From positions 1 through 64,000 of the forward strand of contig NZ_PYLO01000003.1 of NCBI RefSeq assembly GCF_003024715.1: a stretch of 64,000 nt of DNA, given 5' to 3'. Shown in pieces: positions 8,694 through 16,632 of this stretch; positions within the stretch are counted from its first letter, which is position 1, and every line of letters starts with the position of its first letter. Position numbers and translations under genes: made by a program. The notes below the pieces were generated by a model, which saw only the letters and a list, made by a program, of their open reading frames with translations, did not search any database and was not told where the DNA came from. The stretch is from Clostridium fessum. GTDB lineage: Bacteria > Bacillota > Clostridia > Lachnospirales > Lachnospiraceae.

Positions 8694-9422
8694 ATGCAGA
8701 TTGCGATTGTGGATGACAGAGCAGATGACAGAGCAGAACTGTCTGCCTGCCTGGAAAATTATATGAAAAAGCATCAGCTGGACTATACGCTGACAGAATT
8801 TGAGGACGGAGAGAATTTTCTGAAAGCTGCCGCCCAGGTCAATTTTCAGCTTGTCTTTATGGACATCTATATGGAGAACATGGATGGAATAGAGGCCGCC
8901 AGAAGGCTGCGCCAGAAAAACAGGCTTTGTAAGATTGTTTTTCTGACCATTACAGAAGATTATGCCCGGATGGGGTACAGCCTGTCCGCCAGCTATTATC
9001 TGCTGAAGCCGCTTTCGATCCATCAGGCAGATTTTGAAGAAGCGATGGAACTGTGCCAGCTAAAACCGCCCTATGAAGTGATGACACTTTCGGTTATGGC
9101 TGACCGTCAAAAGCTGGAACTTCCCACAGAGAAGATTCTATACATAGATTATCAAAACCGTATGACACGGATTCATACGGCGGAACGCGTGATACCGGTA
9201 AGCGGAGGCTTTCAGGAGGTTACTGCCGCATTGCAGAAGGACAAGCGTTTTTTGCCCTGCTACCGGGGCATTTTAATCAACATGGATTACATCAGCCAGG
9301 TTGACAGTCAGACCTTCCGTTTGATAAACGGGGAGGAACTTCCGATTGCCCTCCGCAATGGAAAACAGCTGCGGGAAACCTACCGTCAATATGTTTTCTC
9401 TGGAATGGGGGGTATCGTATGA
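8694..9422 (+). CDS. LytTR-family response regulator
   Basis: A 242-residue regulator in the AgrA/LytR class. Residues 1-120 are a complete receiver: acidic pair D7-D8, acceptor D57 in VFMDIYMENMDG, the switch Thr in FLTI, and the LLKPLS lysine. Residues ~135-240 are a LytTR DNA-binding domain (ILYIDYQNRMTRIHT, then FLPCYRGILINMDYI). ATG 8694 follows AAAGGAG. It overlaps the next gene by ATGA, and the sensor kinase lies two genes on, so it is very likely that kinase's partner. The direct repeats at 8600-8637 are the probable target. Confidence 0.9.
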   Translation: MQIAIVDDRADDRAELSACLENYMKKHQLDYTLTEFEDGENFLKAAAQVNFQLVFMDIYMENMDGIEAARRLRQKNRLCKIVFLTITEDYARMGYSLSASYYLLKPLSIHQADFEEAMELCQLKPPYEVMTLSVMADRQKLELPTEKILYIDYQNRMTRIHTAERVIPVSGGFQEVTAALQKDKRFLPCYRGILINMDYISQVDSQTFRLINGEELPIALRNGKQLRETYRQYVFSGMGGIV

Positions 9423-11500
9423 GAATGAAGCAAATGCACAGGCGTATTCTGGAGGGCTGTCTGGCCTGTCTCCTCTGCTTCACCTGCAGTATCCCAGCAT
9501 TTGCCGCCGAAACTGCAACCCCATCCAATGCCGATGAAAGAAGGGAGAATCCGCCGGGTTTAGAAAGCGAGGCTTCGGAGACACTGAAGAGCGGAACCCC
9601 GGAAACACCGGAAGCATCGGAAGAAGTATCCCTCGTCCTTGTCACAGAAATACAAAAGGAAGACGAACTGCTCTCCCTGCCAGATTTCACCCTGCCCCTT
9701 AGAACCACACCGTCTGATGATGACCTGGAGGACATTTATCAGCTGGCCCTTCGGTATCAAACCGTCTGCGCCACTGTAACAGCAGGTAAAGAAATCCGGC
9801 AGGAAACATTTTCTGTCGCATGGGATTTTTCGGCCATTGACCAGACCACTCCAGGCAAATATACCGCAGCAGGCCGGATTGAACTGCCGGAGGGGTATGC
9901 CTTTGGTGAAGCTGTCTTGCAGGAGCTTCAGATTTCCGTCCGGGTGGAAGAAATGCCGCCTGCTGTCATTACCTCCATAGAGCAATGGTATCCTTATACG
10001 GACGCGTTTGCGGTTCAACAGGGCAGCGAAACCGAAACGCTGGAAAATTTGTTTGCCTTTTCCCCTTACTATCTGGAATGCTATGCGGAAAATGGAACCA
10101 GCTACACCGCTGTGGTGGAATGGGATTTTTCTGGTATTGATTTGAATACTGTGGGACTGTACCATGCAGCAGGAAGGCTGACTGCACCGGAAAATACCAT
10201 ATTTGCAGATCGTGTCGATTTACCTGAAATTTCAATTCCTGTTTCTGTACAGGCTCCGGGCAGCCCAGACATCAACTGCTTCCTGGTTCGCAGAGGAAGC
10301 CTTTATTTTCCCTGGGTCACACCGCCGGGGAATCTGGACAAGGTCAGTATATGGCTGTCCAAAAACAACGGTTCATGGAACCGTCTGGAAAGTGGCGTTT
10401 ATGTGGGTCAGGAAATGCTCTCGATTGCTACCCGTCTGCTGATGCCGGGCAGCAGTTACCGCCTTCAGGTGGATTATGACGGCGGACAGACCGGCATCCT
10501 CTCCTTTACCTACGCAGACGAAATTGTCCTTGAAGGGTACCATGAAGGCGACCGGGATGGAGGGGATGCAGGCGGAAATCCTCCCGATACCATCATTCAA
10601 CCGCCTCCTGAAGATACCGACGATCAGGATGACGGTTTCGCAGACAGGCACTCCACAAAGCCTCCAAAACCGCCTGCAACAAATGGCGGTGGAACGAATT
10701 CCGATGATTCTGAAAAAGCACCACCGGTCAGCGGAGAAAATAAGCCTACGGATCACAAGCCTTCCGAGCCATCCTGGGTTGGAAAGGATGATTCCATAGA
10801 TAAAGAAGAATTCCCATCGAAACAGACAAACGGTGATGCAGAGGAAGCATTAGAACCAGACGCTGGTTCCGATGAACCGACTATACCGGAATCGAAAAAC
10901 AGGAAAGATTCAGTGCAAAGCGCTATGACCGTTCCCCAGGAAGGCGCAGATTCCCAAAACTCCGCGTTTTCAGAGTTCTTCGATGAAACCACCGACCGGA
11001 TTTCCGGCACACGCTTTTTGATGATGCTGCAAACAGGGGCGCAAAGAGCCATCTTTTCCAAACAGGGAATCACCATCAGCATACCAAAAAACGCCTTGCC
11101 GGAGGGCATCCAAAACGAAGATCAGATTGAAGTCATCATCCAAAAGGATACGGACGGCGGTTTTTCTTTTTCGTTTTCCATCAATGGAACTGCGCTCAGC
11201 TCCCTGCCGGATGTTTCTGTCATGCTGCCCTGTCCAAATGACCCGGCAGCCGGCACATGGTTCCTCTGTGATGAAAGCGGCGTGGAAATCCCCATGACCG
11301 GTTACGACGATGCGGCAAAAGCCGCCTCCTTTCAGATCAGCCATACAGGGACATACACCATTGCAGTAAAGGAAGATGCCATTTCCCTGGCACAGGCCGC
11401 CGACACAGAGCATAGCCGGTCGCCCATACTCCTTTTGATTCCGGCCTGTCTGCTTCTTCTGTCTGCCGGTGTGTTTTTCCTAAGGAGGAGGCGAAAATAA
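9419..11500 (+). CDS. Membrane-anchored Ig-like surface protein of the two-component operon
   Basis: A 693-residue exported protein: signal peptide 1-32 ending PAFAAE, then two related Ig-like modules at about 100-190 and 200-285. Both carry WDFS-[AG]-ID and a G-x-Y-x-AAGR-[IL] core, so one is a duplication of the other. A Pro/Thr/acid-rich linker spans ~385-520. A ZU5-like beta domain (GITISIPKNALPEG) lies at ~545-650. A C-terminal membrane helix (ILLLIPACLLLLSAGVFFL) precedes RRRRK. There is no LPXTG motif, so it stays membrane-anchored with the body outside. Encoded between regulator and kinase and overlapping the regulator by 4 nt, it may be the ligand-binding or wall-sensing partner of the kinase. 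That role is inferred. Confidence 0.7.
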   Translation: MRMKQMHRRILEGCLACLLCFTCSIPAFAAETATPSNADERRENPPGLESEASETLKSGTPETPEASEEVSLVLVTEIQKEDELLSLPDFTLPLRTTPSDDDLEDIYQLALRYQTVCATVTAGKEIRQETFSVAWDFSAIDQTTPGKYTAAGRIELPEGYAFGEAVLQELQISVRVEEMPPAVITSIEQWYPYTDAFAVQQGSETETLENLFAFSPYYLECYAENGTSYTAVVEWDFSGIDLNTVGLYHAAGRLTAPENTIFADRVDLPEISIPVSVQAPGSPDINCFLVRRGSLYFPWVTPPGNLDKVSIWLSKNNGSWNRLESGVYVGQEMLSIATRLLMPGSSYRLQVDYDGGQTGILSFTYADEIVLEGYHEGDRDGGDAGGNPPDTIIQPPPEDTDDQDDGFADRHSTKPPKPPATNGGGTNSDDSEKAPPVSGENKPTDHKPSEPSWVGKDDSIDKEEFPSKQTNGDAEEALEPDAGSDEPTIPESKNRKDSVQSAMTVPQEGADSQNSAFSEFFDETTDRISGTRFLMMLQTGAQRAIFSKQGITISIPKNALPEGIQNEDQIEVIIQKDTDGGFSFSFSINGTALSSLPDVSVMLPCPNDPAAGTWFLCDESGVEIPMTGYDDAAKAASFQISHTGTYTIAVKEDAISLAQAADTEHSRSPILLLIPACLLLLSAGVFFLRRRRK

Positions 11501-11501
11501 G

Positions 11502-13403
11502 ATGGTATCTTCTGCAGTAAAAAAATATGCTGCCTTATGTATGGTCTGCCTGTGCTCATCCCTGTTTTTTCTTGGCCTGTATCAGTTCAATAATAAATAT
11601 AGCCAGAACACAATCCAGGCGGCAAATGGGATTCTGGCGCTTTCTGAGGAAGAACTTCAAAAGTCACCGGTGCGCTTTCTGGTATCCGGCTGGGCATTTT
11701 ATCCTGACGCGCTTTTGACCCCGGAAGAAATACGGGATGAAAGCCATTATATGCGCTACCTTTCCATCGGAGAGCAGACCAATTTCTCCAGCCCTGCAAA
11801 CCCTTCTCCCTATGGCTGCGGGACTTATCAGATGACATTCTTTCTGCCGGAACGGAAGGAAACATATGCGCTGGAAATCCCAGAAGTGTTTTCTGCTTAC
11901 AACCTTTATCTGGATCATGACCTGATCCTGCAAATGGGGGAACCGGCACAGGGGACACCATTGGTTCAAAACCGCATGGTCACTTTTCATGGCGGAAAAC
12001 CGGTCACACTCACCATAGCGGTCAGCAACTATGACCACTTTTACGGAGGAATTGTCTATCCGCCTGCTTTCGGAACGATGCTGGCGGTCAATACAACCAG
12101 AGGAATCCGGTTTGCATTCTGCCTGTTCAGCTGTACAGTTACCTTTGTCTGTGCGCTGCTGTCCTTTTATTTCAGCCGCCGGATGAAACAGAAAAATACA
12201 TTCCTGTTCGGACTGATCTGCCTTGCCATGTGCGGCCTGTCATCCTATCCGGTGCTTCATATGCTGGCTGCGGTTCCCGTATTCCCCTGGTACACGATTG
12301 AACTGTTCTGTATCTATCTGGTTACCTGGCTGATCGTAGTTCTGCAAAACCGGATATGCAGGCCGGGCTTCCTGCCTGCGGCCATCAGTAATGGGGTGGG
12401 CGCTGCCTTCCTGGTATATGCGTTTGTGTATGGCATGATGGCTTCCCATCTCTCCCTTGGAGCGATTCGTTTCTTCTCTGCATCGGTCTTTTGTTATAAG
12501 GCGGCATCTGCGCTCTATCTGCTTATCATCGCTGTGCTTGCCATTCACAGAGGAGAAAAACGGAGCAGGCCGATCTTCTATGCTGCGGCAGCCGCAACCT
12601 GCGCCTTTATATGGGATCGCCTTCTGCCGGTTTATGAGCCGGTTATCGGCGGTTGGTTTTTGGAATGGGGCAGCTTTTTCATAGCAGCAGCCATCGGTTA
12701 TTCCCTCTGGCGCGATGTGATAGAAGGATATGGAAACAGCCTGATTTTCCAGGAAGAACGCAAGCAGGTCATCCGTCAGCTTTCTATGCAGACCGAATAC
12801 AGCCGTCAGGTTTCTGAGGCAGCGGCAGAAAACAGAAGGCTGATCCACGACATCAAACACCATCTGCGCACCATAGACCGCATGGCCTCTGAACGTGGGC
12901 AGACGGAGATCTGCTCCTTCCTGTTACAGGTAGAGGAACAGGTTGCGGCATCATCGGGTCACTCCCCTGCCCAGTTCTGCAAAAATCCCGTCGTAAATGC
13001 ACTGATTGAATACTACTACGGCATGGCGCAGACACAAGGGACAGAATTTCAGGTGCGGCTCGATCTTCCCGATCAGATGCCGCTTACCGATGTGGAGCTG
13101 TGTACGGTGCTGGGCAATCTTTTGGACAATGCCGTTGAGGCGTGCAGCCGCCAAAAGCAAGGGGTGCGCCGCGTTTTCATTGCAGGCGAAACCAGAGGTA
13201 ATATGTACTTTTTGAAGATTGAAAACACTTACGACGGTCTGGCCTTGCAAGAGGGAAAAACATTCCTCTCCCGAAAGGGTACATCTGCTGATCATGGAAT
13301 CGGGCTTTCCTCTGTCCGAAAAATCATTGAAAGCCATGGCGGTGATCTCGATCTTGTTCCTGGTGAGGAATCCTTTCTTGTTGGAATTACAGTGGGTTTA
13401 TAA
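11502..13403 (+). CDS. GHKL sensor histidine kinase with extracellular domain and multi-helix membrane region
   Basis: A 633-residue kinase. Helix 1 (~8-28) is followed by a ~170-residue extracellular beta-rich domain resembling 7TMR-DISM sensors, then about seven membrane helices (~200-405). The phospho-His lies in RRLIHDIKHHLRTIDR (near residue 448), the N-box in GNLLDNAVEAC (near 537) and the G-box in GIGLSSVRKI (near 599). These are hallmarks of AgrC-like GHKL kinases that pair with LytTR regulators. ATG 11502 follows AGGAGG two codons after the preceding stop. No cleavable autoinducer gene (AgrD-like) or AgrB is visible here, so the signal is unlikely to be a locally encoded peptide. Confidence 0.88.
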   Translation: MVSSAVKKYAALCMVCLCSSLFFLGLYQFNNKYSQNTIQAANGILALSEEELQKSPVRFLVSGWAFYPDALLTPEEIRDESHYMRYLSIGEQTNFSSPANPSPYGCGTYQMTFFLPERKETYALEIPEVFSAYNLYLDHDLILQMGEPAQGTPLVQNRMVTFHGGKPVTLTIAVSNYDHFYGGIVYPPAFGTMLAVNTTRGIRFAFCLFSCTVTFVCALLSFYFSRRMKQKNTFLFGLICLAMCGLSSYPVLHMLAAVPVFPWYTIELFCIYLVTWLIVVLQNRICRPGFLPAAISNGVGAAFLVYAFVYGMMASHLSLGAIRFFSASVFCYKAASALYLLIIAVLAIHRGEKRSRPIFYAAAAATCAFIWDRLLPVYEPVIGGWFLEWGSFFIAAAIGYSLWRDVIEGYGNSLIFQEERKQVIRQLSMQTEYSRQVSEAAAENRRLIHDIKHHLRTIDRMASERGQTEICSFLLQVEEQVAASSGHSPAQFCKNPVVNALIEYYYGMAQTQGTEFQVRLDLPDQMPLTDVELCTVLGNLLDNAVEACSRQKQGVRRVFIAGETRGNMYFLKIENTYDGLALQEGKTFLSRKGTSADHGIGLSSVRKIIESHGGDLDLVPGEESFLVGITVGL

Positions 13404-13420
13404 ACATTGCTCATACAAAA

Positions 13421-13462
13421 GGACACCATTACTTACATTTGCATAAGCAATGGTGTCCTCTC
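13421..13462. terminator. Terminator between the kinase operon and the CptN-like gene
   Basis: GGACACCATT (13421-13430) pairs with AATGGTGTCC (13449-13458), flanked by A-rich DNA on the left and a T-rich tail on the right. It sits between convergent genes and probably works in both directions. Confidence 0.7.
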
Positions 13463-13941
13463 TATTTTCCAAGTTCTTCTTCCATAATATTCCTAATCGC
13501 TTTAATACCCGTAAAAGTCAATTTTATTCCACGATTATACATAGCCAGTACTTCATTCAGATTTTCAACAAGTACCTTATCCAACTTTTTATGTATCGTT
13601 ACAGGCTGTTCCTGAATCGTATGAACATGGTCAAAATATTTTTCAATAACAGGAAATGTATTCTGTATCAAAAAAGCATTTTCTTTCCCTGCAAATAATC
13701 CAATCACTATCGTATTGCATTTACCATATCGTTTCTTTTTCTTTTCAACGATTTCCTTGTATTTCTCAGCTTGTGAGCTAATTGGTATCATCCAATACAA
13801 TTTTGGATTTTTTCTATCCTGAATTGCATAGTAATGAGGACGATAGTTCCCCTGTTCCTTATTACTCATCAAATATTTATCCTGAACCAAGTCAAAAAAT
13901 TCATCCTTGATATGATACGAATATCCCTGTTGTATCTCCAT
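13462..13941 (-). CDS. cptN: CptN/ToxN-like endoribonuclease toxin of a type III toxin-antitoxin
   Basis: A 159-residue protein that I recognise as the CptIN-family relative of ToxN/AbiQ. It has the YSYHIKDEFF start, a PHYYAIQDRKNPKLYWMIPI strand pair followed by SS (position of the conserved active-site Ser), and a TIVIGLFAGKENAFLIQNTF core. Known members are sequence-specific endoRNases held inactive by a repetitive RNA that they process themselves. The family call rests on memory, but the context supports it strongly: a promoter, two ~48-nt tandem repeats and a terminator lie directly upstream on the same strand. That is the diagnostic type III order, where readthrough of the terminator sets toxin level. 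GGAAAGG precedes ATG 13941. Confidence 0.8.
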   Translation of the reverse strand: MEIQQGYSYHIKDEFFDLVQDKYLMSNKEQGNYRPHYYAIQDRKNPKLYWMIPISSQAEKYKEIVEKKKKRYGKCNTIVIGLFAGKENAFLIQNTFPVIEKYFDHVHTIQEQPVTIHKKLDKVLVENLNEVLAMYNRGIKLTFTGIKAIRNIMEEELGK

Positions 13942-13966
13942 AAATAACCTTTCCTATGTGATAAAA

Positions 13967-13994
13967 TTCCCCATCAGCATTCACTGATGGGGAA
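13967..13994 (-). terminator. Terminator between the antitoxin RNA and the toxin gene
   Basis: TTCCCCATCAG pairs with CTGATGGGGAA around a short loop and is followed on the minus strand by ATTTTAT. Its place between the repeats and the toxin start is the hallmark of type III systems. Confidence 0.85.
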
Positions 13995-14000
13995 CATTTA

Positions 14001-14097
14001 CAAACTATACTATTTTTATCCCACCTGTATAGCAAGTGGCTTCATTTACGAACTGAATTATTTATACCCCGCACCATCAGCAAGCGGCAAACATTTA
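14001..14097 (-). ncRNA. cptI: Tandem-repeat antitoxin RNA (CptI-like)
   Basis: Two tandem units of 49 nt (14097-14049) and 48 nt (14048-14001) each begin TAAATG and have the layout TAAATG-purine/pyrimidine-GCC-ACTTGCT/GCTTGCT-A/G-rich-GTATA/ATAAA-CAGTT/TAGTTTG. A third TAAATG (14000-13995) starts the terminator hairpin, as if a partial third repeat were cut there. In this family each repeat is released by the toxin and folds into a pseudoknot that blocks it. The short GCC and GGC/GTGGG complements within each unit are consistent with pairing, but I did not fold them. Confidence 0.8.
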
Positions 14098-14108
14098 CTT
14101 CTATCTTT

Positions 14109-14137
14109 AGTATATACAGTTTCTCTGAATTTAGCAA
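14109..14137 (-). promoter_or_regulatory. Promoter of the antitoxin RNA/toxin operon
   Basis: On the minus strand TTGCTA (14137-14132), a 17-bp spacer and TATACT (14114-14109) put the start near 14102, about 5 nt before the first repeat unit. Confidence 0.75.
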
Positions 14138-14225
14138 CCTGTTTTTTAAGTTTAGAAATATTTTTTACTATATCATAGCTCATCATTTGTCGTAACTCTG
14201 TCGTAAAATACATGCATTTACTTTC

Positions 14226-14480
14226 TTAATACAGCTTAGCCCCAGCAGGAATTGCGTCATCTAACATAAGCAGATTCAATCCTTCGTGTCCGTCATACTC
14301 ATACACTGCTGAAATCAACATTCCTTCTGATGGGATTCCCATCATCATTCTGGTAGGAAGATTTGTGATCGCTACGCATGTCTTTCCAACAAGCTGTTCC
14401 GGCTCATAGTACTCATGAATACCGCTTAAAATCGTGCGTTTCTTGTCAGTTCCATCATTTAATGTGAACTTTAGAACGCC
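14226..14480 (-). pseudogene. metG: 3' fragment of methionyl-tRNA synthetase (tRNA-binding domain), copy 1
   Basis: The minus strand reads an uninterrupted frame of 84 residues ending in stop 14228-14226: [39 protein letters not shown] and a C-terminal IPAGAKLY. This is the C-terminal OB-fold tRNA-binding domain of bacterial MetRS, without its start. Upstream the frame stops matching at ~14480, where it joins a broken DNA methyltransferase. It is the most diverged of three such fragments in the window. Confidence 0.75.
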
Positions 14481-14611
14481 TCAATAAACTGAGGCTAAAA
14501 CTGTCCATTCCAGTTAAACAAATTTGACCGCGTTTTATTTTCTATATTCAACTTACTTTGTGATATTTCTTCTCGATTAATTGGTATTTCGTCAAAGTCA
14601 ATTCCCTGCAT
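14480..14611 (-). pseudogene. N-terminal stub of a DNA methyltransferase
   Basis: ATG 14611 directly follows the TAG of the HTH gene. The frame gives ~37 residues ending KTRSNLFNWNGQF, then TAG, then in frame PQFIEAF and another stop. [KT]RSNLFxWxGQFSPQ is a start typical of site-specific DNA methyltransferases of type II systems. Everything after it, including the AdoMet and catalytic motifs, has been lost at the junction with the metG fragment. With the HTH gene it looks like a dead restriction-modification locus. Confidence 0.5.
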
Positions 14612-14842
14612 CTATTGGTTTTCCTGCCTTTCTATGACCACTTCAATAACATCTTCTATTCCACAGTCTAATGCATAGCATATTTTAACAATCGTATCTA
14701 ATGAAACATATTCGTTCTTACTCATTTTAGCAACTGCATTTGTGCTAATATGTGCTATGTCTTTTAGCTGAGTCTTATTTATATTCTTATCCACCATCAA
14801 TTTCCAAAGGCGGTTATAACATATTAGGGATTCAGTGCTCAT
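14612..14842 (-). CDS. Small Cro/CI-type HTH regulator (restriction-modification controller-like)
   Basis: A 76-residue single-domain protein with an XRE helix-turn-helix: INKTQLKDIAHISTNAVAKM for helices 2-3 and LDTIVKICYALDCGIEDVIE for helices 4-5. GAGAGGTG precedes ATG 14842. Size, and the methyltransferase remnant starting right after its stop, match the C-protein type of controller in type II R-M systems, but the same fold is common elsewhere. A consensus promoter with an adjacent perfect palindrome lies upstream. Confidence 0.75.
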   Translation of the reverse strand: MSTESLICYNRLWKLMVDKNINKTQLKDIAHISTNAVAKMSKNEYVSLDTIVKICYALDCGIEDVIEVVIERQENQ

Positions 14843-14880
14843 AATTCACCTCTCTTAAATTTGCTTTTGCAACTAATGCA

Positions 14881-14932
14881 AGTATATCATAATTCTCATT
14901 CTTTTTCAATTATTTCTTGATATATATCAAGA
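14881..14932 (-). promoter_or_regulatory. Promoter and 18-bp palindrome upstream of the small HTH gene
   Basis: On the minus strand TTGAAA (14909-14904), 17 bp and TATACT (14886-14881) form the promoter. Just upstream of the -35 lies the perfect palindrome TCTTGATATATATCAAGA (14915-14932), a plausible binding site for the HTH protein acting from an activator position. Confidence 0.55.
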
Positions 14933-14967
14933 ACATCTGCACATATACTCATTTTTAAATAAGGCAA

Positions 14968-14993
14968 AAAATAGACTCCTATTTCTAGGAGTC
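14968..14993 (-). terminator. Terminator downstream of metG fragment 2
   Basis: GACTCCTA (14974-14981) pairs with TAGGAGTC (14986-14993). Read on the minus strand it is followed by TATTTTTTG. It lies just after the stop of the second metG fragment and probably is that gene's native terminator carried along. Confidence 0.65.
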
Positions 14994-15018
14994 CTATTAA
15001 ACGTGTTCTCTTATTCTA

Positions 15019-15329
15019 TTAATACAACTTTGCTCCTGCCGGAATATGGTTATCCACCATAAGAAGATGGAGTTCTTCATCCTCTGAATCTTTAAGATTA
15101 TTTACTGCTGAAAGTAACATACCGCAAGATTCAATTCCCATCATTGCTCTAGGTGGAAGGTTTGTAATAGCAATAAGTGTCTATCCAACTAATTCTTCTG
15201 GTTCATAATATGCATGAATACCAGAAAGAATTGTTCTATCTACACCTGTACCATCATCAAGAGTAAATTGTAAAAGCTTTTTGCTCTTTGGTACTGCTAC
15301 ACATTCCTTAACCTTAACACAATGAAGCA
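15019..15329 (-). pseudogene. metG: 3' fragment of methionyl-tRNA synthetase, copy 2, with internal stop
   Basis: The minus frame gives [20 protein letters not shown], then an [14 protein letters not shown] block, EPEELVG, a TAG (15186-15184, Lys in the other copies), TLIAITNLPPRAMMGIESCG, and an end in IPAGAKLY at 15019. It is closely similar to copy 3 (21577) but begins later in the domain. Its 5' edge at ~15329 fuses it to the threonine/serine exporter remnant. Truncation plus the nonsense codon make it non-functional. Confidence 0.8.
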
Positions 15330-15760
15330 TGCCTCAAATCCGGAACACAGCGCATCAGCCAATCCACCGCCAAAAAAAATCGTAAGCGCCGATGCCGCAA
15401 TAATCTTTCCCAAAGCATTTGTAAGATCATCCAGTCTTTCATCCAAAATCACAAGGATTTTTTCTTTCAGAGCTTCACAGGTATCGGGGAATCGATGCAG
15501 TCACAGCAAAGGCGATAGAGATGGTTCAATTTGGACAAGTCCATTGCATCCCGCCTGATTCTTCGACTTTGAGTAACCGCTTCCATTCCCCGAAATTCCA
15601 TTGTTATAAGAATACTGGATGTAATCGCATAAACATTCATGTGCTCTGCACCATACGCTTTGCCCAGCCTGTATAAAGTCTCCTCTATACGGCTGATCTC
15701 TGCACCTGCATAATACATTGCTTCACCAATATTGAGCATTTGACGTATAAGCAGATCCAT
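15330..15760 (-). pseudogene. ThrE-family threonine/serine exporter, truncated and frameshifted
   Basis: From ATG 15760 the frame reads MDLLIRQMLNIGEAMYYAGA, an EISRIEETLYRLGKAYGAEH core and NVYAITSSILITMEF, the N-terminal DUF1212 region of ThrE exporters. The frame shifts near 15480-15490 (stop at 15467), and the protein continues in another frame with LKEKILVILDERLDDLTNAL and a FFGGGLADALC helix before the junction with the metG fragment. The membrane-rich C-terminal half is missing. It follows the isomerase gene by 32 nt. Confidence 0.7.
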
Positions 15761-15792
15761 GTCGCTTTCATTGGCAATCAGCAGATCGGCAT

Positions 15793-16632
15793 TCAAGACC
15801 GAAAGCGGAACCAATCCGCACAAGCTCTGAGAGCCTCATCCGGGTCTTTATAGAAATCGGCTCCCCACAGGCTCAAAGAAATGGTATCCTTGTAGCCAAG
15901 CTGCTCTAATTCCTCCAGACGGCCTGCAAATGCAAAATCACCTTTACCCAAAGCTGCATACCCTTCTTTTCGGTCTGCAAAATGCACATGGGCAGGAAGC
16001 CCCAGACGGCTGCAAAAATCTGAGATCGTCTCCGCATTATTCTCTGCCTGAATCAAATCAAGACCGGCTTTAACCCATGGAGAATTCACAGACTTAATTA
16101 ACTTTTCCAGATGGCTCAGATCTCTGGCAAATAAGGAAACAGCTGCAGACATTTCTTCCATCACCATCACTATTCCCAATTCTTCTGCCTTTTCGGACAA
16201 TATCTGAACCGATTCTACAAGTCGAAGAAAATTATCTTCCGATGGCGAGTCCACATATTCCCATCCGGGATGCAGCATCATTTTATCGGTTTCAAACGCA
16301 GCTGTATCCTCCAAATACTGTTTCATCATATTAATACTGTAATTTCTCACATACGGAATAGGAGATGCAATATTAATCGGATATTGTCTGCACTGTTCCG
16401 GATGGAAAACAGTCATTTTAAGTCCTCGATCCTTAAGCATCTGGTTGATCTCCCTGATCCGGGCAGTATGGCCCTCAGGTGTATCATCATCCAGGCAGAA
16501 ATGAGGAGATGCTCCCCACAATTCTATAGACCGGAAACCATTTGCCTCAATTGAGTCCAGGCCATACGCAAACGTGTGGTGAAGAAAAGGCGCTGTCAAA
16601 ATGCTGATCTGTTCTTTATTCATAATACTCAT
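15793..16632 (-). CDS. Sugar phosphate isomerase/epimerase (AP_endonuc_2 TIM barrel)
   Basis: A 279-residue xylose-isomerase-like TIM barrel. Visible landmarks are GFRSIELWGASPHFC (strand 2), DKMMLHPGWEY (strand 4), VMVMEEM with the metal-binding Glu (strand 5/6), WVKAGLDL (Asp ligand), AHVHFADRKEG (His and Asp ligands) and a terminal DTISLSLWGA where a final Glu is usual. It overlaps the upstream paralogue by ATGA, so the two are translated together. Substrate unknown; such pairs act in catabolism of rare sugars, inositol or C-glycosides. No transporter or kinase remains nearby, only broken relatives. Confidence 0.8.
   Translation of the reverse strand: MSIMNKEQISILTAPFLHHTFAYGLDSIEANGFRSIELWGASPHFCLDDDTPEGHTARIREINQMLKDRGLKMTVFHPEQCRQYPINIASPIPYVRNYSINMMKQYLEDTAAFETDKMMLHPGWEYVDSPSEDNFLRLVESVQILSEKAEELGIVMVMEEMSAAVSLFARDLSHLEKLIKSVNSPWVKAGLDLIQAENNAETISDFCSRLGLPAHVHFADRKEGYAALGKGDFAFAGRLEELEQLGYKDTISLSLWGADFYKDPDEALRACADWFRFRS

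Noticed and set aside
14049-14097. Riboswitch upstream of the toxin gene
   Set aside because: Tandem repetition of the unit and the ToxN-like downstream protein fit a type III antitoxin better than any ligand-sensing leader.
13987-14178. Small plus-strand ORF over the antitoxin repeats
   Set aside because: It is caused by the repeats themselves (repeated FIYELNYLYP-like peptide) read antisense to the RNA promoter and terminator.
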